Shown here piece after piece: positions 15,942 to 23,707 of a DNA stretch of 64,000 nucleotides. The notes beneath the pieces are model-generated. The model made no database searches. It was not told where the DNA came from and saw nothing but the letters and a program-made list of their open reading frames with translations. Source of the DNA: Streptosporangium sp. NBC_01756. Lineage in GTDB: Bacteria > Actinomycetota > Actinomycetes > Streptosporangiales > Streptosporangiaceae. Both the position numbers and the translations under genes were made by a program. The stretch is from contig NZ_CP109130.1 in NCBI RefSeq assembly GCF_035917975.1, positions 3,658,001 to 3,722,000 on the forward strand. Direction: 5' to 3'. The stretch's first letter is position 1, and every line of letters begins with the position of its first letter.

Positions 15942-16886
15942 GTGGATCTGGACGACACCGCTGCCCGGCTCGGGGTACCCGTCGAGGATGTCGAGCGCGT
16001 GCACCGGCTCGCCGGCGACCGGCCTTCGGCTCCGTTGCCCGCCAAGGCCGATGTGCCCGCAATTCTCGACCGGCTCATGGTGCGGCCGGACGACGCCGCC
16101 GAGATCATGGCGGGCTGGCCCGACCCCGGCTCTCCACTGTGGACTCCGGAGCTGCGCTGGCTGCTCGACCGCTCGATCGCCTTGGTCCGCGCCGATCTCG
16201 GGGGTCACGGCTGGCTGTCGCCCGGTCCGGAGCTGCCGCGCGAACGGGGTCCTGCCTGGCGGCATCTCTACGTGTACGCGTACCTGGCCCTGGTCGACGT
16301 CGTCACGGGGTACCACCGCGACCACGGCATCGCCGATGCCGTGTCGTGGGTGACCCTCGCGGACCTGGGCCGCAACCTCGCGATCGACCGGCGGATGCAC
16401 CGCGAGGGCTGGCCGGTCATGCAGAGCTGGCTGACGCTGCACGCGCGCGGCGGCGTCTACGAGCTGGGCCGGCTGCAGCACCAGCGCGGCGGCACCGCCA
16501 TCGACCTGCACATCACCGAGTCGGGACCGATGACCCCGGCGGCGGTCGCGGCGTCGCTCGACGAGGCCCGCGCGTTCTTCCCGCGCCACTTTCCCGACGA
16601 GCGCTACACGGCGTTCTCCTGCGGGTCGTGGCTGCTCGACCCGCAGCTGCTGGAGTACCTGCCCGGGGACTCCAACATCGTCCGGTTCCAGCAGAGGTTC
16701 GAGCTGGAGCCCTACGAGGAGCCGGAAGGGTTGGACGCCGATGTCGAGGTGCTGCGGTTCGTGTTCCGCACCCTGACCACGCCGCTCGACCGGTTGCCGC
16801 GCCGCACCGTGCTCCAGCGCGCGGTCGTCGACCACCTGAAGGCCGGCCGCCACTGGCACTGGCACCGCGGCCGCTTCCCGATCTAG
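15942..16886 (+). CDS. Acyltransferase-like protein (NAT_N / GNAT-like C-terminal domains)
   Basis: A 314-residue protein with the two-part build seen in actinomycete acyltransferase-domain proteins: an N-terminal helical part (A-R-L-G-V-P-V-E-D-V-E-R-V, W-P-D-P-G-S-P-L-W-T-P-E-L-R-W-L-L-D) and a C-terminal GNAT-like part (W-V-T-L-A-D-L-G-R-N-L, G-V-Y-E-L-G-R-L-Q-H-Q-R, D-L-H-I-T-E-S-G-P-M, F-x-C-G-S-W-L-L-D-P-Q-L, S-N-I-V-R-F-Q-Q-R-F). No signal peptide. GTG 15942 fits the domain start. It stands alone between palindrome clusters. Substrate unknown; the family call rests on recalled motifs. Confidence 0.8.
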   Translation: MDLDDTAARLGVPVEDVERVHRLAGDRPSAPLPAKADVPAILDRLMVRPDDAAEIMAGWPDPGSPLWTPELRWLLDRSIALVRADLGGHGWLSPGPELPRERGPAWRHLYVYAYLALVDVVTGYHRDHGIADAVSWVTLADLGRNLAIDRRMHREGWPVMQSWLTLHARGGVYELGRLQHQRGGTAIDLHITESGPMTPAAVAASLDEARAFFPRHFPDERYTAFSCGSWLLDPQLLEYLPGDSNIVRFQQRFELEPYEEPEGLDADVEVLRFVFRTLTTPLDRLPRRTVLQRAVVDHLKAGRHWHWHRGRFPI

Positions 16887-17220
16887 CCGGGCCGAGACAT
16901 CCACAGATCTGCCTCATGATCAATGAGACGTGACTTCATCGATTCTGAGGCACCGCAGCTCAACGGGGTCTCATGCCTCAAGTCCAACGAGACAGGACAA
17001 GTGATCTGCTTCTCAGAGGGCGATTCGCTAGTTGATGTCCGGCCTGTCATGGCCTGACATCAACTAGCGAATCGCCCTCTGAGACCAACTGGTGGTGTGG
17101 CTCCTGGTGTCCCATGGCCTGGATAGGTTACGGGCTTGATTGGGCTGAAGTTCTTACGGTGCGATGACGTGGCCGTGCTTTGGTCCGACGAACTGCCACG
17201 CTGGTCCTAGCGTTGGACTC
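16887..17220. other. 334-bp gene-free stretch with palindromes and a long hairpin
   Basis: Holds the fourth CTCA-N7-TGAG palindrome (16913-16927), several scattered GAGAC/GTCTC words, the 74-nt hairpin at 17011-17084, and the promoter region of the epimerase gene. No coding capacity is supported. Confidence 0.7.
17011..17084. repeat. 29-bp perfect inverted repeat (long hairpin)
   Basis: Arms 17011-17039 and 17056-17084 are perfectly complementary. After one C-T mismatch the loop continues with a GGCC/GGCC pair, giving a 74-nt near-continuous hairpin. No T-tract follows on either strand, so besides a bidirectional terminator it could be a miniature transposable element. Confidence 0.85.
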
Positions 17221-18306
17221 ATGCGTGTACTTGTCACGGGCGGAGCGGGTTTCATCGGCTCGCGCATCGTCGAGCAATTGATCTCCCAGGGCCATGAGCC
17301 GGTCGTGCTAGATGCCCTGCTTCCAGCCGCACATCGGAGCGTGCCGGAGCATCCTGCGGGCGTCGAGTGTACACACGGCGACGTGAGAGACGCTGAGATG
17401 GTGCATCGGGTGCTGCGCAGGGTGGACGCGGTGTGTCACCAGGCCGCGATGGTGGGGCTGGGCAAGGATTTCGCTGACGCGCCCGCGTACGTCGGCTGCA
17501 ATGACCTCGGCACGGCGGTGCTGCTCGCCGCGATGGCCGAGGCCGGGGTGGCGCGACTGGTGCTCGCAGGATCGATGGTGGTCTATGGGGAGGGGCGCTA
17601 CGACTGCTCGCTCCACGGGTCGGTGCGCCCGGGGCCGCGTGCGGCAGGTGACTTGGAGGCTGGGCGGTTCGAGCCGCGGTGCTCAGACTGTGGGTCTGAG
17701 CTGGTGCCGGGGCTCGTAGCGGAGGATGCCCCGGCCGATCCCCGGAATGTGTACGCCACGACCAAGCTGGCCCAAGAACATCTGGCGGCTGCCTGGGCGC
17801 GTACGACTGGAGGCCGGGCAATCTCGCTGCGGTACCACAATGTGTATGGTCCCGGAATGCCTCGTGACACCCCGTATGCGGGTGTCGCCTCGCTCTTCCG
17901 CTCGGCGCTGGCCAGGGGGGATGCGCCCAGGGTCTTCGAGGACGGCGGCCAGCGGCGGGACTTCGTGCACGTACGGGACGTAGCCGCGGCCAATATGGTG
18001 GCGTTGGAGGCGCTCGACAGTCGGGAGCCAGCCGCTCTTCGTGCGTACAACGTGGGCAGTGGCGATCCGCACACGGTAGGCGAGATGGCGGCTGCGCTCG
18101 CGGCGGCGTATGACGGCAAGGAACCTGTCGTCACAGGAGAGTTCAGGCTGGGGGACGTACGGCACATCACGGCAGACTCGGCGCGGCTACGGTCAGAGCT
18201 GGGGTGGCGGTCGGTGACCGCTTTCGAGGCGGGGATGGCCGAGTTCGCCGCGAGTGGGCTCCGGGAAGGTGACGCGCAGGACGACTTGGAAGTGCTAACA
18301 GAGTGA
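17221..18306 (+). CDS. NAD-dependent epimerase/dehydratase
   Basis: A 361-residue extended SDR acting on nucleotide sugars. The T-G-G-A-G-F-I-G-S NAD motif is at residues 6-14, D-V-R-D near 60, the Ser of S-M-V-V-Y near 122, and the catalytic Tyr/Lys in Y-A-T-T-K-L-A. Between them lies an extra loop with C-S-D-C-G, a possible half zinc site, as seen in some actinomycete homologues. R-Y-H-N-V-Y-G-P-G follows. The last residues (E-V-L-T-E-stop) are read into the end of a decayed IS element, so the native C-terminus may be altered. First gene of the glycoconjugate-type cluster. Confidence 0.9.
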   Translation: MRVLVTGGAGFIGSRIVEQLISQGHEPVVLDALLPAAHRSVPEHPAGVECTHGDVRDAEMVHRVLRRVDAVCHQAAMVGLGKDFADAPAYVGCNDLGTAVLLAAMAEAGVARLVLAGSMVVYGEGRYDCSLHGSVRPGPRAAGDLEAGRFEPRCSDCGSELVPGLVAEDAPADPRNVYATTKLAQEHLAAAWARTTGGRAISLRYHNVYGPGMPRDTPYAGVASLFRSALARGDAPRVFEDGGQRRDFVHVRDVAAANMVALEALDSREPAALRAYNVGSGDPHTVGEMAAALAAAYDGKEPVVTGEFRLGDVRHITADSARLRSELGWRSVTAFEAGMAEFAASGLREGDAQDDLEVLTE

Positions 18307-19116
18307 CATTTTATCGTGTCGTGTTGTTCGTTGTACGAGGAAGGGTGAGCAGCTCCCACCAGGACGTCTCAGACAAATTGTGGGAGCGGCTCGATGCCCC
18401 CAGGGCCTTGTGCAGGATCTTGTTCATGCTCTGCACCGCGTTCCCGCCGGAGTTTTTGTCCCAGGAGTTGAGCTTTAGTTCGGGGATGACGTGCTGGCGC
18501 CGGTTGCGTGACTGGCAGCAGGCCGGTGTATGGGATCGGCTGCATCAATTGTTGCTGGCCGAACTGTACGTCGGAGATCAGCTGGACTGGTCCAAGGCGG
18601 TGATCGACAGTTCCCATGTGCGGGTGCTCAAGGGCGGCCCGAAACCAGTCCGAGCCCAGCCAACCGCGCCAAAACGGGCCTGAAACACCACGTGATCACC
18701 GACGGCAACGGCATCCAGTCGGCCGCGAGCCTGACCGGCGGCAACCGCAATGACGTACTCCAGCTGATGCCGCTGATCGAGGCGGTTCCACCGGTGCGCG
18801 GCAAAGTGGGCAAGCTTCGCCGGCGCCCCGCGGCGCTGTATGCCGACCGGGCCTACGACCACAATTGCTATCGCCCCTTGGGATGCGACAAACGCATCGA
18901 ACCCGTCATCGCCCGTCGTGGTATCTCGCACGGTTCCGGCCTCGGCGTCCACCGCTGGGTGGTCAAGCAGACGATCGCGTTGCTGCACTGGTTTTGTCGG
19001 CTACGCATCGCTGGGAGATCCGCGACGACATCCACGAGGCCTTCCTGACTCCCGTACTGGTAATCATCTGCTGGCGAAGCCTCACCCGCTGATCGCATTT
19101 GCCGAGAGCTCTTATG
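18287..19116 (+). mobile_element. Decayed IS5-type insertion sequence
   Basis: Collinear with the better-preserved IS at 26751-27644. The left end overlaps the epimerase stop (CTAACA-GAGTGAC vs CTAACA-AAATGAC of the other copy). The transposase (18337-19092) keeps S-G-M-T-C-W-R-R-L-R-D-W, D-W-S-K-A-V-I-D-S-S-H, D-R-A-Y-D-H and T-I-A-L-L-H-W but has lost its start, about 20 codons after L-W-E-R-L, and has at least two frameshifts. The right end runs into the histidine kinase stop codon. Immobile relic. Confidence 0.88.
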
Positions 19117-20224
19117 CCCCCGCGGCCGGAAGCGTGACCTCGAAGCGGCAGCCGCCCGACACATTGCGCACATCGGCACTGCCTGCGTGCGCTTCGACGA
19201 TGCCCCGCACGATCGCTAGGCCTAGCCCGGCCCCGGCCGGCGGTGTGCGTGCCTCAGTGCCGCGCCAGCCGGTGTCGAATACCCGGGGAAGGTCTTCCGG
19301 GGCGATGCCGCCGCAACCGTCGGTGACGGAGAGCACCACGGAGTCGGCCCTGCGCTCGGCGGCGACCGCCACGGTGCCGTCGGCCGGGGTGTGCCTGATC
19401 GCGTTGACCAGGAGGTTGGCCAGCACCCTGGTCATCTCCTTACCGTCGACCTCCACCGGCACCGTATCAACGTGGTTCCCGACGAGCAGCACGCCGTGCT
19501 CTCGCGCGAGGGGATCGGCGCCCGCGAGCGCGTCACCGACCAGGTCGTACACGGAGGTACGGGCCGGAGTCAGAGCGAGTGTTCCAGCGTGGATGCGGGA
19601 GAGCTCGAAGAGGTCGCCGACCATGGCGTTGAGGCGGTCCACTTCGGTGCGGATCTGCCGGTGGTAGCGGGCTGTGTCCGGTGCGACCCCGTCCTCCAGC
19701 GCTTCGGACATGGCGCGCAGTCCGGCCAGCGGGGTACGTAGGTCGTGTGAGATCCAGGCGACGAGCTCGCGTCGGGACGCCTCCAGGGTGCGTTCGCGTT
19801 CGCGGGACGCAGCGAGGCGTTTGCTAGCGGCGGCCAGTTCCCGACTGAGTGCCGCCAGTTCGGCAGGAACCGAGGCCGGGGGCGCGGTGAAGGTGCCACC
19901 GTTGCCGAACTCTCTGGCCGCTAAGACGAGCTCACGTGTGCCTACGACGACTCGGCGGCCCAGCAGGAGAGCGGTGGCGAGTGAGACGGCCGCTGCCATG
20001 GCCACCACCAGGGTGACCACTCTGAGGTCGTGGGAGGACAGGAACATCGCCTGGGCGACGGCGAGGGTCCCGGCGAGCATCGCCGCGACCGCGACGGCGG
20101 CGACGACGGCGAGAGAGACGGCGATCGAGCGGCGCCGTAGGAGGCGCAAAAGGAGAGCGCCCATCAGCCCGGCGGAGGTCGCACCGAGGAAGGCGTACAC
20201 AGCGATCAGGAGAATGTCGTTCAT
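19112..20224 (-). CDS. Sensor histidine kinase
   Basis: A 370-residue membrane sensor. Helices lie near residues 3-28, 33-60 and 68-90 with very short loops, so it has no extracellular sensor domain and may sense within the membrane. A HAMP-like linker follows (about 90-150), the dimerisation H-box is I-S-H-D-L-R-T-P-L (His160), and the ATPase domain has N-L-L-V-N-A-I-R-H-T, D-G-C-G-G-I and G-A-G-L-G-L-A-I. Start ATG 20224 has AAGGAAA. Works with the response regulator encoded 295 bp upstream. Its stop lies in the IS relic end. Confidence 0.92.
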   Translation of the reverse strand: MNDILLIAVYAFLGATSAGLMGALLLRLLRRRSIAVSLAVVAAVAVAAMLAGTLAVAQAMFLSSHDLRVVTLVVAMAAAVSLATALLLGRRVVVGTRELVLAAREFGNGGTFTAPPASVPAELAALSRELAAASKRLAASRERERTLEASRRELVAWISHDLRTPLAGLRAMSEALEDGVAPDTARYHRQIRTEVDRLNAMVGDLFELSRIHAGTLALTPARTSVYDLVGDALAGADPLAREHGVLLVGNHVDTVPVEVDGKEMTRVLANLLVNAIRHTPADGTVAVAAERRADSVVLSVTDGCGGIAPEDLPRVFDTGWRGTEARTPPAGAGLGLAIVRGIVEAHAGSADVRNVSGGCRFEVTLPAAGA

Positions 20225-20293
20225 CAAATTTCCTTGAGCGTGGATACCCCTGCCTTCGGGCGGGGAGAAAACGTGGCGCAGCGGCGTGCGATT

Positions 20294-20313
20294 CGGTAAC
20301 GTCTCGGTAACGT
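20294..20313. promoter_or_regulatory. Tandem direct repeat, OmpR/PhoB-type box, before the kinase gene
   Basis: CGGTAACGT at 20294-20302 is repeated exactly at 20305-20313, an 11-bp period. OmpR/PhoB-class regulators bind head-to-tail on such spacing. It lies 70-89 bp upstream of the kinase start, so the response regulator may control its own kinase. Confidence 0.6.
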
Positions 20314-20460
20314 GTTTCGCGGCAGTGAGGACCAAGCCGCTGCTTGTGGTCGGCAATACCCTCGCCGCCGCGCTGTGGAGAGGTGAAACGCCTGTGGAGC
20401 TGGGGTAAGACCTCAACGGACGATCCTTCCGGGCGGGCGACCGGCGGTGAAGCAGGAAAA

Positions 20461-20503
20461 CCTCACGGGCGACCGTGAGGATCCCCTCCTTTCAGTAAGG
20501 GGA
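20461..20503 (-). terminator. Tandem hairpins between response regulator and kinase genes
   Basis: CCTCACGG-N4-CCGTGAGG (20461-20480) followed by TCCCCT-N10-AGGGGA (20482-20503), 17 bp downstream of the response-regulator stop. They probably end or attenuate its transcript, with the kinase transcribed from its own promoter at about 20.3 kb. Confidence 0.65.
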
Positions 20504-20519
20504 GGAGGTCAAGGAGGTC

Positions 20520-21215
20520 TCAGTCCTTGGAGGCCGGGTCGAAGCGATAGCCGGCGCCCCAGACGGTCTGGATCAGCCGGGGCTGAGCGGGGTCGTTTTC
20601 GATCTTGCTGCGCAGCCGTCGCACATGGACGGTGACGGTGGATAGATCGCCGAACTCCCAGCCCCAGACGTCGTGCATCAGCCGTTCCCGGCTGCAGACC
20701 TGCCCAGGGTGTTGGAGGAAGTAAGTGAGCAGGTCGAATTCCCGCAGGGTAAGGGGGAGTTCGCGACCGTCCTTGGTGGCACGGCGGGCCGTGGGGTCGA
20801 TCTCCAGGCCCGGTGCTCGCAGTAGCGGTCCGGGCGGTGGGGCGAGGGTGGCGCGGCGTAGCACCGACTCAACGCGCAGGACCAGTTCGCGCGGGCTGAA
20901 CGGCTTCGTGACGTAGTCGTCGGCGCCGACTTCGAGGCCGAGGATGCGCTCGTCCTCGTCACTGCGTGCGGTGAGCATAATGACCGGTACGGGGCCACGG
21001 GCGCGCAGTTCGCGGCAGACCTGGAGCCCGTCCATGCCGGGCAGCATCAGGTCGAGGACGATCAGGTCGGGCCACCGCCGTCCGGCGGCGTCAAGCGCGG
21101 CCCGGCCGTCGGCGGCCCGGTCCACGCTGAACCCGGCGCGCTCCAGATAGCCGGTGACCACCTCGGCCACGGTCGGGTCGTCGTCCACGACCAGGATACT
21201 CTGCGCTTTCTGCAT
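20520..21215 (-). CDS. OmpR-family response regulator
   Basis: A 231-residue regulator: receiver domain (acidic pocket Asp11-Asp13, phospho-acceptor Asp55 in V-L-D-L-M-L-P-G, T-A-R-S-D, T-K-P-F) and winged-helix DNA-binding domain (L-T-L-R-E-F-D-L-L, V-H-V-R-R-L-R-S-K-I-E, V-W-G-A-G-Y-R-F). ATG 21215 fits the family start. It is divergent from the glycosyltransferase operon and likely controls it through the shared promoter region, which holds a 22-bp box also found at 24907. Confidence 0.94.
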   Translation of the reverse strand: MQKAQSILVVDDDPTVAEVVTGYLERAGFSVDRAADGRAALDAAGRRWPDLIVLDLMLPGMDGLQVCRELRARGPVPVIMLTARSDEDERILGLEVGADDYVTKPFSPRELVLRVESVLRRATLAPPPGPLLRAPGLEIDPTARRATKDGRELPLTLREFDLLTYFLQHPGQVCSRERLMHDVWGWEFGDLSTVTVHVRRLRSKIENDPAQPRLIQTVWGAGYRFDPASKD

Positions 21216-21271
21216 GCTTCCAGCCTCGCACCGCGCTGTGGCACTGTCGCCCGGGCGTGCGTCTGTGTGCG

Positions 21272-21293
21272 CCGACGTCCGCGTTTCGTAAGG
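21272..21293. promoter_or_regulatory. 22-bp box shared with the 24907 promoter
   Basis: The complement of 21272-21293 reads CCTTACGAAACGCGGACGTC-GG and matches 24907-24928 at 21 of 22 positions. Both sit in divergent promoters of the same cluster. Probable binding site of one regulator. Confidence 0.6.
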
Positions 21294-21337
21294 TCTCCAG
21301 ACTCCGAATAGCCGCTTCGGGTTCGTACGGTGAGGCC

Positions 21338-22054
21338 GTGACCGAATTGAATTCCCCAACGGCGAAGCGGCTGGCCCCCGCGGGTTCCGTGGATGTCGTC
21401 CTGCCCTGTCTGGACGAGGCGGCGGCCCTGCCCTGGGTGTTGGAACGCATCCCGTCCGGTTGGCACGCGATTGTCGTCGACAATGGCTCTACGGACGGCT
21501 CGGCGGACCTGGCCCGCTCGCTCGGCGCCACCGTGGTGACCGAGACCCGCAGGGGCTTCGGGGCCGCCTGCCACGCGGGGCTGCTCGCAGCGGATGCGGA
21601 CATCGTCTGCTTCTGCGACTGCGACGCCTCGCTCGACCCTGGGCTGCTGGTCCCTTTCGTGGCCCAAGTGGTCACTGGAGAAGCTGATCTGGTCCTCGGG
21701 CGGCGGTGCCCGCAGGGCAGCGGTGCCTGGCCGGCGCACGCCCGGGCCGGAAACCTGGTGCTCGCCCGGATGCTGCGCAGCAGGACCGGGTTGCGCCTGC
21801 ACGACCTGGGACCGATGCGGGCCGTACGACGTGAGGCGCTGCTGAGCCTCGACCTCACGGACCGGCGCAGTGGCTACCCGCTGCAGATGGTGGTGCGGGC
21901 GGCGGACGCGGGTTGGCGAGTGCGGGAGAGGGACGTGCCGTATCTGCCTCGTACCGGGAAATCCAAGGTCACCGGCACCTGGCGGGGGACTTGGCAGGCA
22001 GTACGGGACATGCGCAAGGTCCTCGCCGAAGCGCCGCAGGAGGTGACGAGATGA
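21338..22054 (+). CDS. Glycosyltransferase family 2
   Basis: A 238-residue GT-A fold transferase. The N-terminal strand V-D-V-V-L-P-C-L-D-E-A leads to V-D-N-G-S-T-D-G, and the metal site is D-C-D-A-S-L-D near residue 90. R-R-G-F-G-A-A-C-H-A-G matches the polyprenyl-phosphate hexosyltransferase-like group. The C-terminus has P-Y-L-P-R-T-G-K-S-K-V-T-G-T, usual in the dolichyl-phosphate sugar synthase-like subfamily, but no membrane helices follow. GTG 21338 is the likely start. Overlaps the next gene by ATGA. Probably makes a lipid-linked sugar that the GT-C enzyme at 24952 uses (inference). Confidence 0.9.
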   Translation: MTELNSPTAKRLAPAGSVDVVLPCLDEAAALPWVLERIPSGWHAIVVDNGSTDGSADLARSLGATVVTETRRGFGAACHAGLLAADADIVCFCDCDASLDPGLLVPFVAQVVTGEADLVLGRRCPQGSGAWPAHARAGNLVLARMLRSRTGLRLHDLGPMRAVRREALLSLDLTDRRSGYPLQMVVRAADAGWRVRERDVPYLPRTGKSKVTGTWRGTWQAVRDMRKVLAEAPQEVTR

Positions 22055-22695
22055 CAATCTCGACCACGCTCCTCGTCATCGCCAAGGAACCTCTGCCCGG
22101 CCGGGTAAAGACCCGGCTCACCCCGCCTTTCACCCCGGACGAGGCGGCCCGGCTGGCCGAGGCCGCCCTCACCGACACGCTTCAAGCGGTGCTCGCCACC
22201 CCGGCCGACCGTCGCGTGCTGGTGCTCGCCGGCGCCTCAGGGCCCTGGCTGCCGCCGGGTTTCGAGGTGGCCGAGCAGTGTGCGGGCGGTCTCGACGAGC
22301 GGCTGGCCGCGGCTTTCGCGCTCGCGCCGGGACCGGCCCTGCTGATCGGCATTGACACCCCGCAAGTGACACCCGAACTCCTCGCTCGCGGAATGGAGTT
22401 CACGGCCACGGATGCCTGGTTCGGGCCTGCCGACGACGGCGGCTTCTGGGCGCTGGGCCTCGCCGTCCCCGACCCGGAACTGCTGCGCGGCGTCCCCATG
22501 TCGACGTCGTACACCGGAGCCGTCCAGCGGCGCCGACTGACCGTAGCGGGTCTCACGGTGTGCGACCTGCCCGCCCTCCGGGACGTGGACACCGCCGCTG
22601 ATGCCGCCGTGGTGGCCGCCCAGATTCCTCATAGCCGGTTCGGTGCGCTTCACACCGAGCTCACCACGGACCGGGCGGGAGCCGGGGCCCGGTGA
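22051..22695 (+). CDS. TIGR04282/DUF2064 family glycosyltransferase-like protein
   Basis: A 214-residue nucleotidyl/glycosyltransferase-like protein. The family signature is A-K-E-P-L-P-G-R-V-K-T-R-L-T-P-P at residues 11-26, and a metal-binding stretch is G-I-D-T-P-Q-V near 110, with G-P-A-D-D-G-G-F-W-A-L-G near 130. The name from arsenosugar synthesis is historical; in actinomycetes it regularly follows the GT2 gene and its reaction is not established. Overlaps by ATGA with the preceding and by GTGA with the following gene, so all three are translated as a unit. Confidence 0.9.
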   Translation: MTISTTLLVIAKEPLPGRVKTRLTPPFTPDEAARLAEAALTDTLQAVLATPADRRVLVLAGASGPWLPPGFEVAEQCAGGLDERLAAAFALAPGPALLIGIDTPQVTPELLARGMEFTATDAWFGPADDGGFWALGLAVPDPELLRGVPMSTSYTGAVQRRRLTVAGLTVCDLPALRDVDTAADAAVVAAQIPHSRFGALHTELTTDRAGAGAR

Positions 22696-23333
22696 GCGTC
22701 CGTGCCTGGCGGGCCGATCCGTACAGCGACGCACTGCGCACCGGACAGGGTCCGCTCTTCCTACGGCGAGACGACGGCTGGCTGCTGCCGTTGGAAGTGG
22801 AGCGTTGGTGTGCGGCGCCCGATGGCGCAGACGCCACTGTGCTAGCCCGCTGCCGTGGTCCGGTGCTCGATGTCGGATGCGGTCCTGGTCGCCTGGTCGC
22901 AGCCCTCGCCGCGCTCGGCAGTACCGCGCTCGGTATAGACGTGAGCCAGGAGGCGGTCGACCGCACCGTACGAGGCGGAGGGGCAGCGCTGTGCCGCTCG
23001 GTCTTCGATCCGCTGCCGGGCGAGGGACGCTGGGGGACGGCATTGCTGATGGACGGCAACATCGGCATCGGGGGAGACCCCGTCGCCCTGTTCATCAGGG
23101 TCTCTGAACTCACCGGTCCGAACGGAACATTGATCGTCGAAGCGGCGACGCAGGACATCGACGAGCGTGTCGAGGTACGGGTCGACGACGGCCGGGGCGC
23201 CCGGGGAACGGCTTTTCCCTGGGCCCGGGCCGGAACCCGCGCCCTGAGCAGCTATGCCGAGGCCACCGGCTGGGCGGTCGAAGACCGATGGCGGGTGGCG
23301 GGCCGCCGGTTCCTTCAACTGCGTCGCCGCTGA
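22692..23333 (+). CDS. Class I SAM-dependent methyltransferase
   Basis: A 213-residue Rossmann-fold methyltransferase: motif I V-L-D-V-G-C-G-P-G-R near residues 58-67, acidic motif II region G-I-D-V-S-Q-E-A. The expected carrier region before it, L-P-L-E-V-E-R-W, resembles sugar- or lipid-modifying members. GTG start within GTGA overlap. Last gene of the three-gene plus-strand operon; its 3' end overlaps by 19 bp the convergent small membrane protein gene. Substrate unknown; a modified sugar is plausible from context. Confidence 0.9.
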   Translation: MSVRAWRADPYSDALRTGQGPLFLRRDDGWLLPLEVERWCAAPDGADATVLARCRGPVLDVGCGPGRLVAALAALGSTALGIDVSQEAVDRTVRGGGAALCRSVFDPLPGEGRWGTALLMDGNIGIGGDPVALFIRVSELTGPNGTLIVEAATQDIDERVEVRVDDGRGARGTAFPWARAGTRALSSYAEATGWAVEDRWRVAGRRFLQLRRR

Positions 23334-23707
23334 CGGCGCAGCACGCGTACGCCGAGAAGGGCGCCCGTGACCAAGGCCACTGCGCCGAGGGCGACGAGCC
23401 AGCCGCGTACATAGTCCAGCGGTAGTACCGAGGAGTTGGCCGGGCTACCGGGCCGCAGCAGCACCGGCAGCGCGACCAACGTCAAACACCCTGCCACGAT
23501 CAGTGCCCCGCGCACCGTCCCACGCGCCCGGACACCTCCCAGCAGCAGCCCCACACCAAGTGTCAGCGGGGCGATCAGCACGTCGTGCAGCACGATCGCC
23601 CCGCCCATCCACACAGCAACGTTCCGGAGGTCATCGGTCCCGATGACCAATACCAGGCCGAACCCCATGAGGGCGACCCCCAAGGCGCCGACCACCCACC
23701 GCACCAT
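23315..23707 (-). CDS. Small integral membrane protein
   Basis: A 130-residue protein with four predicted membrane helices (about residues 3-20, 30-55, 66-83, 98-115) and an Arg-rich C-terminal tail. The start ATG overlaps the stop of the molybdo-oxidoreductase gene (TGATG), so it is translated with it and is likely an accessory of that membrane complex. Function unknown. A start ten codons upstream is possible but lies inside the preceding gene. Confidence 0.75.
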   Translation of the reverse strand: MVRWVVGALGVALMGFGLVLVIGTDDLRNVAVWMGGAIVLHDVLIAPLTLGVGLLLGGVRARGTVRGALIVAGCLTLVALPVLLRPGSPANSSVLPLDYVRGWLVALGAVALVTGALLGVRVLRRQRRRS

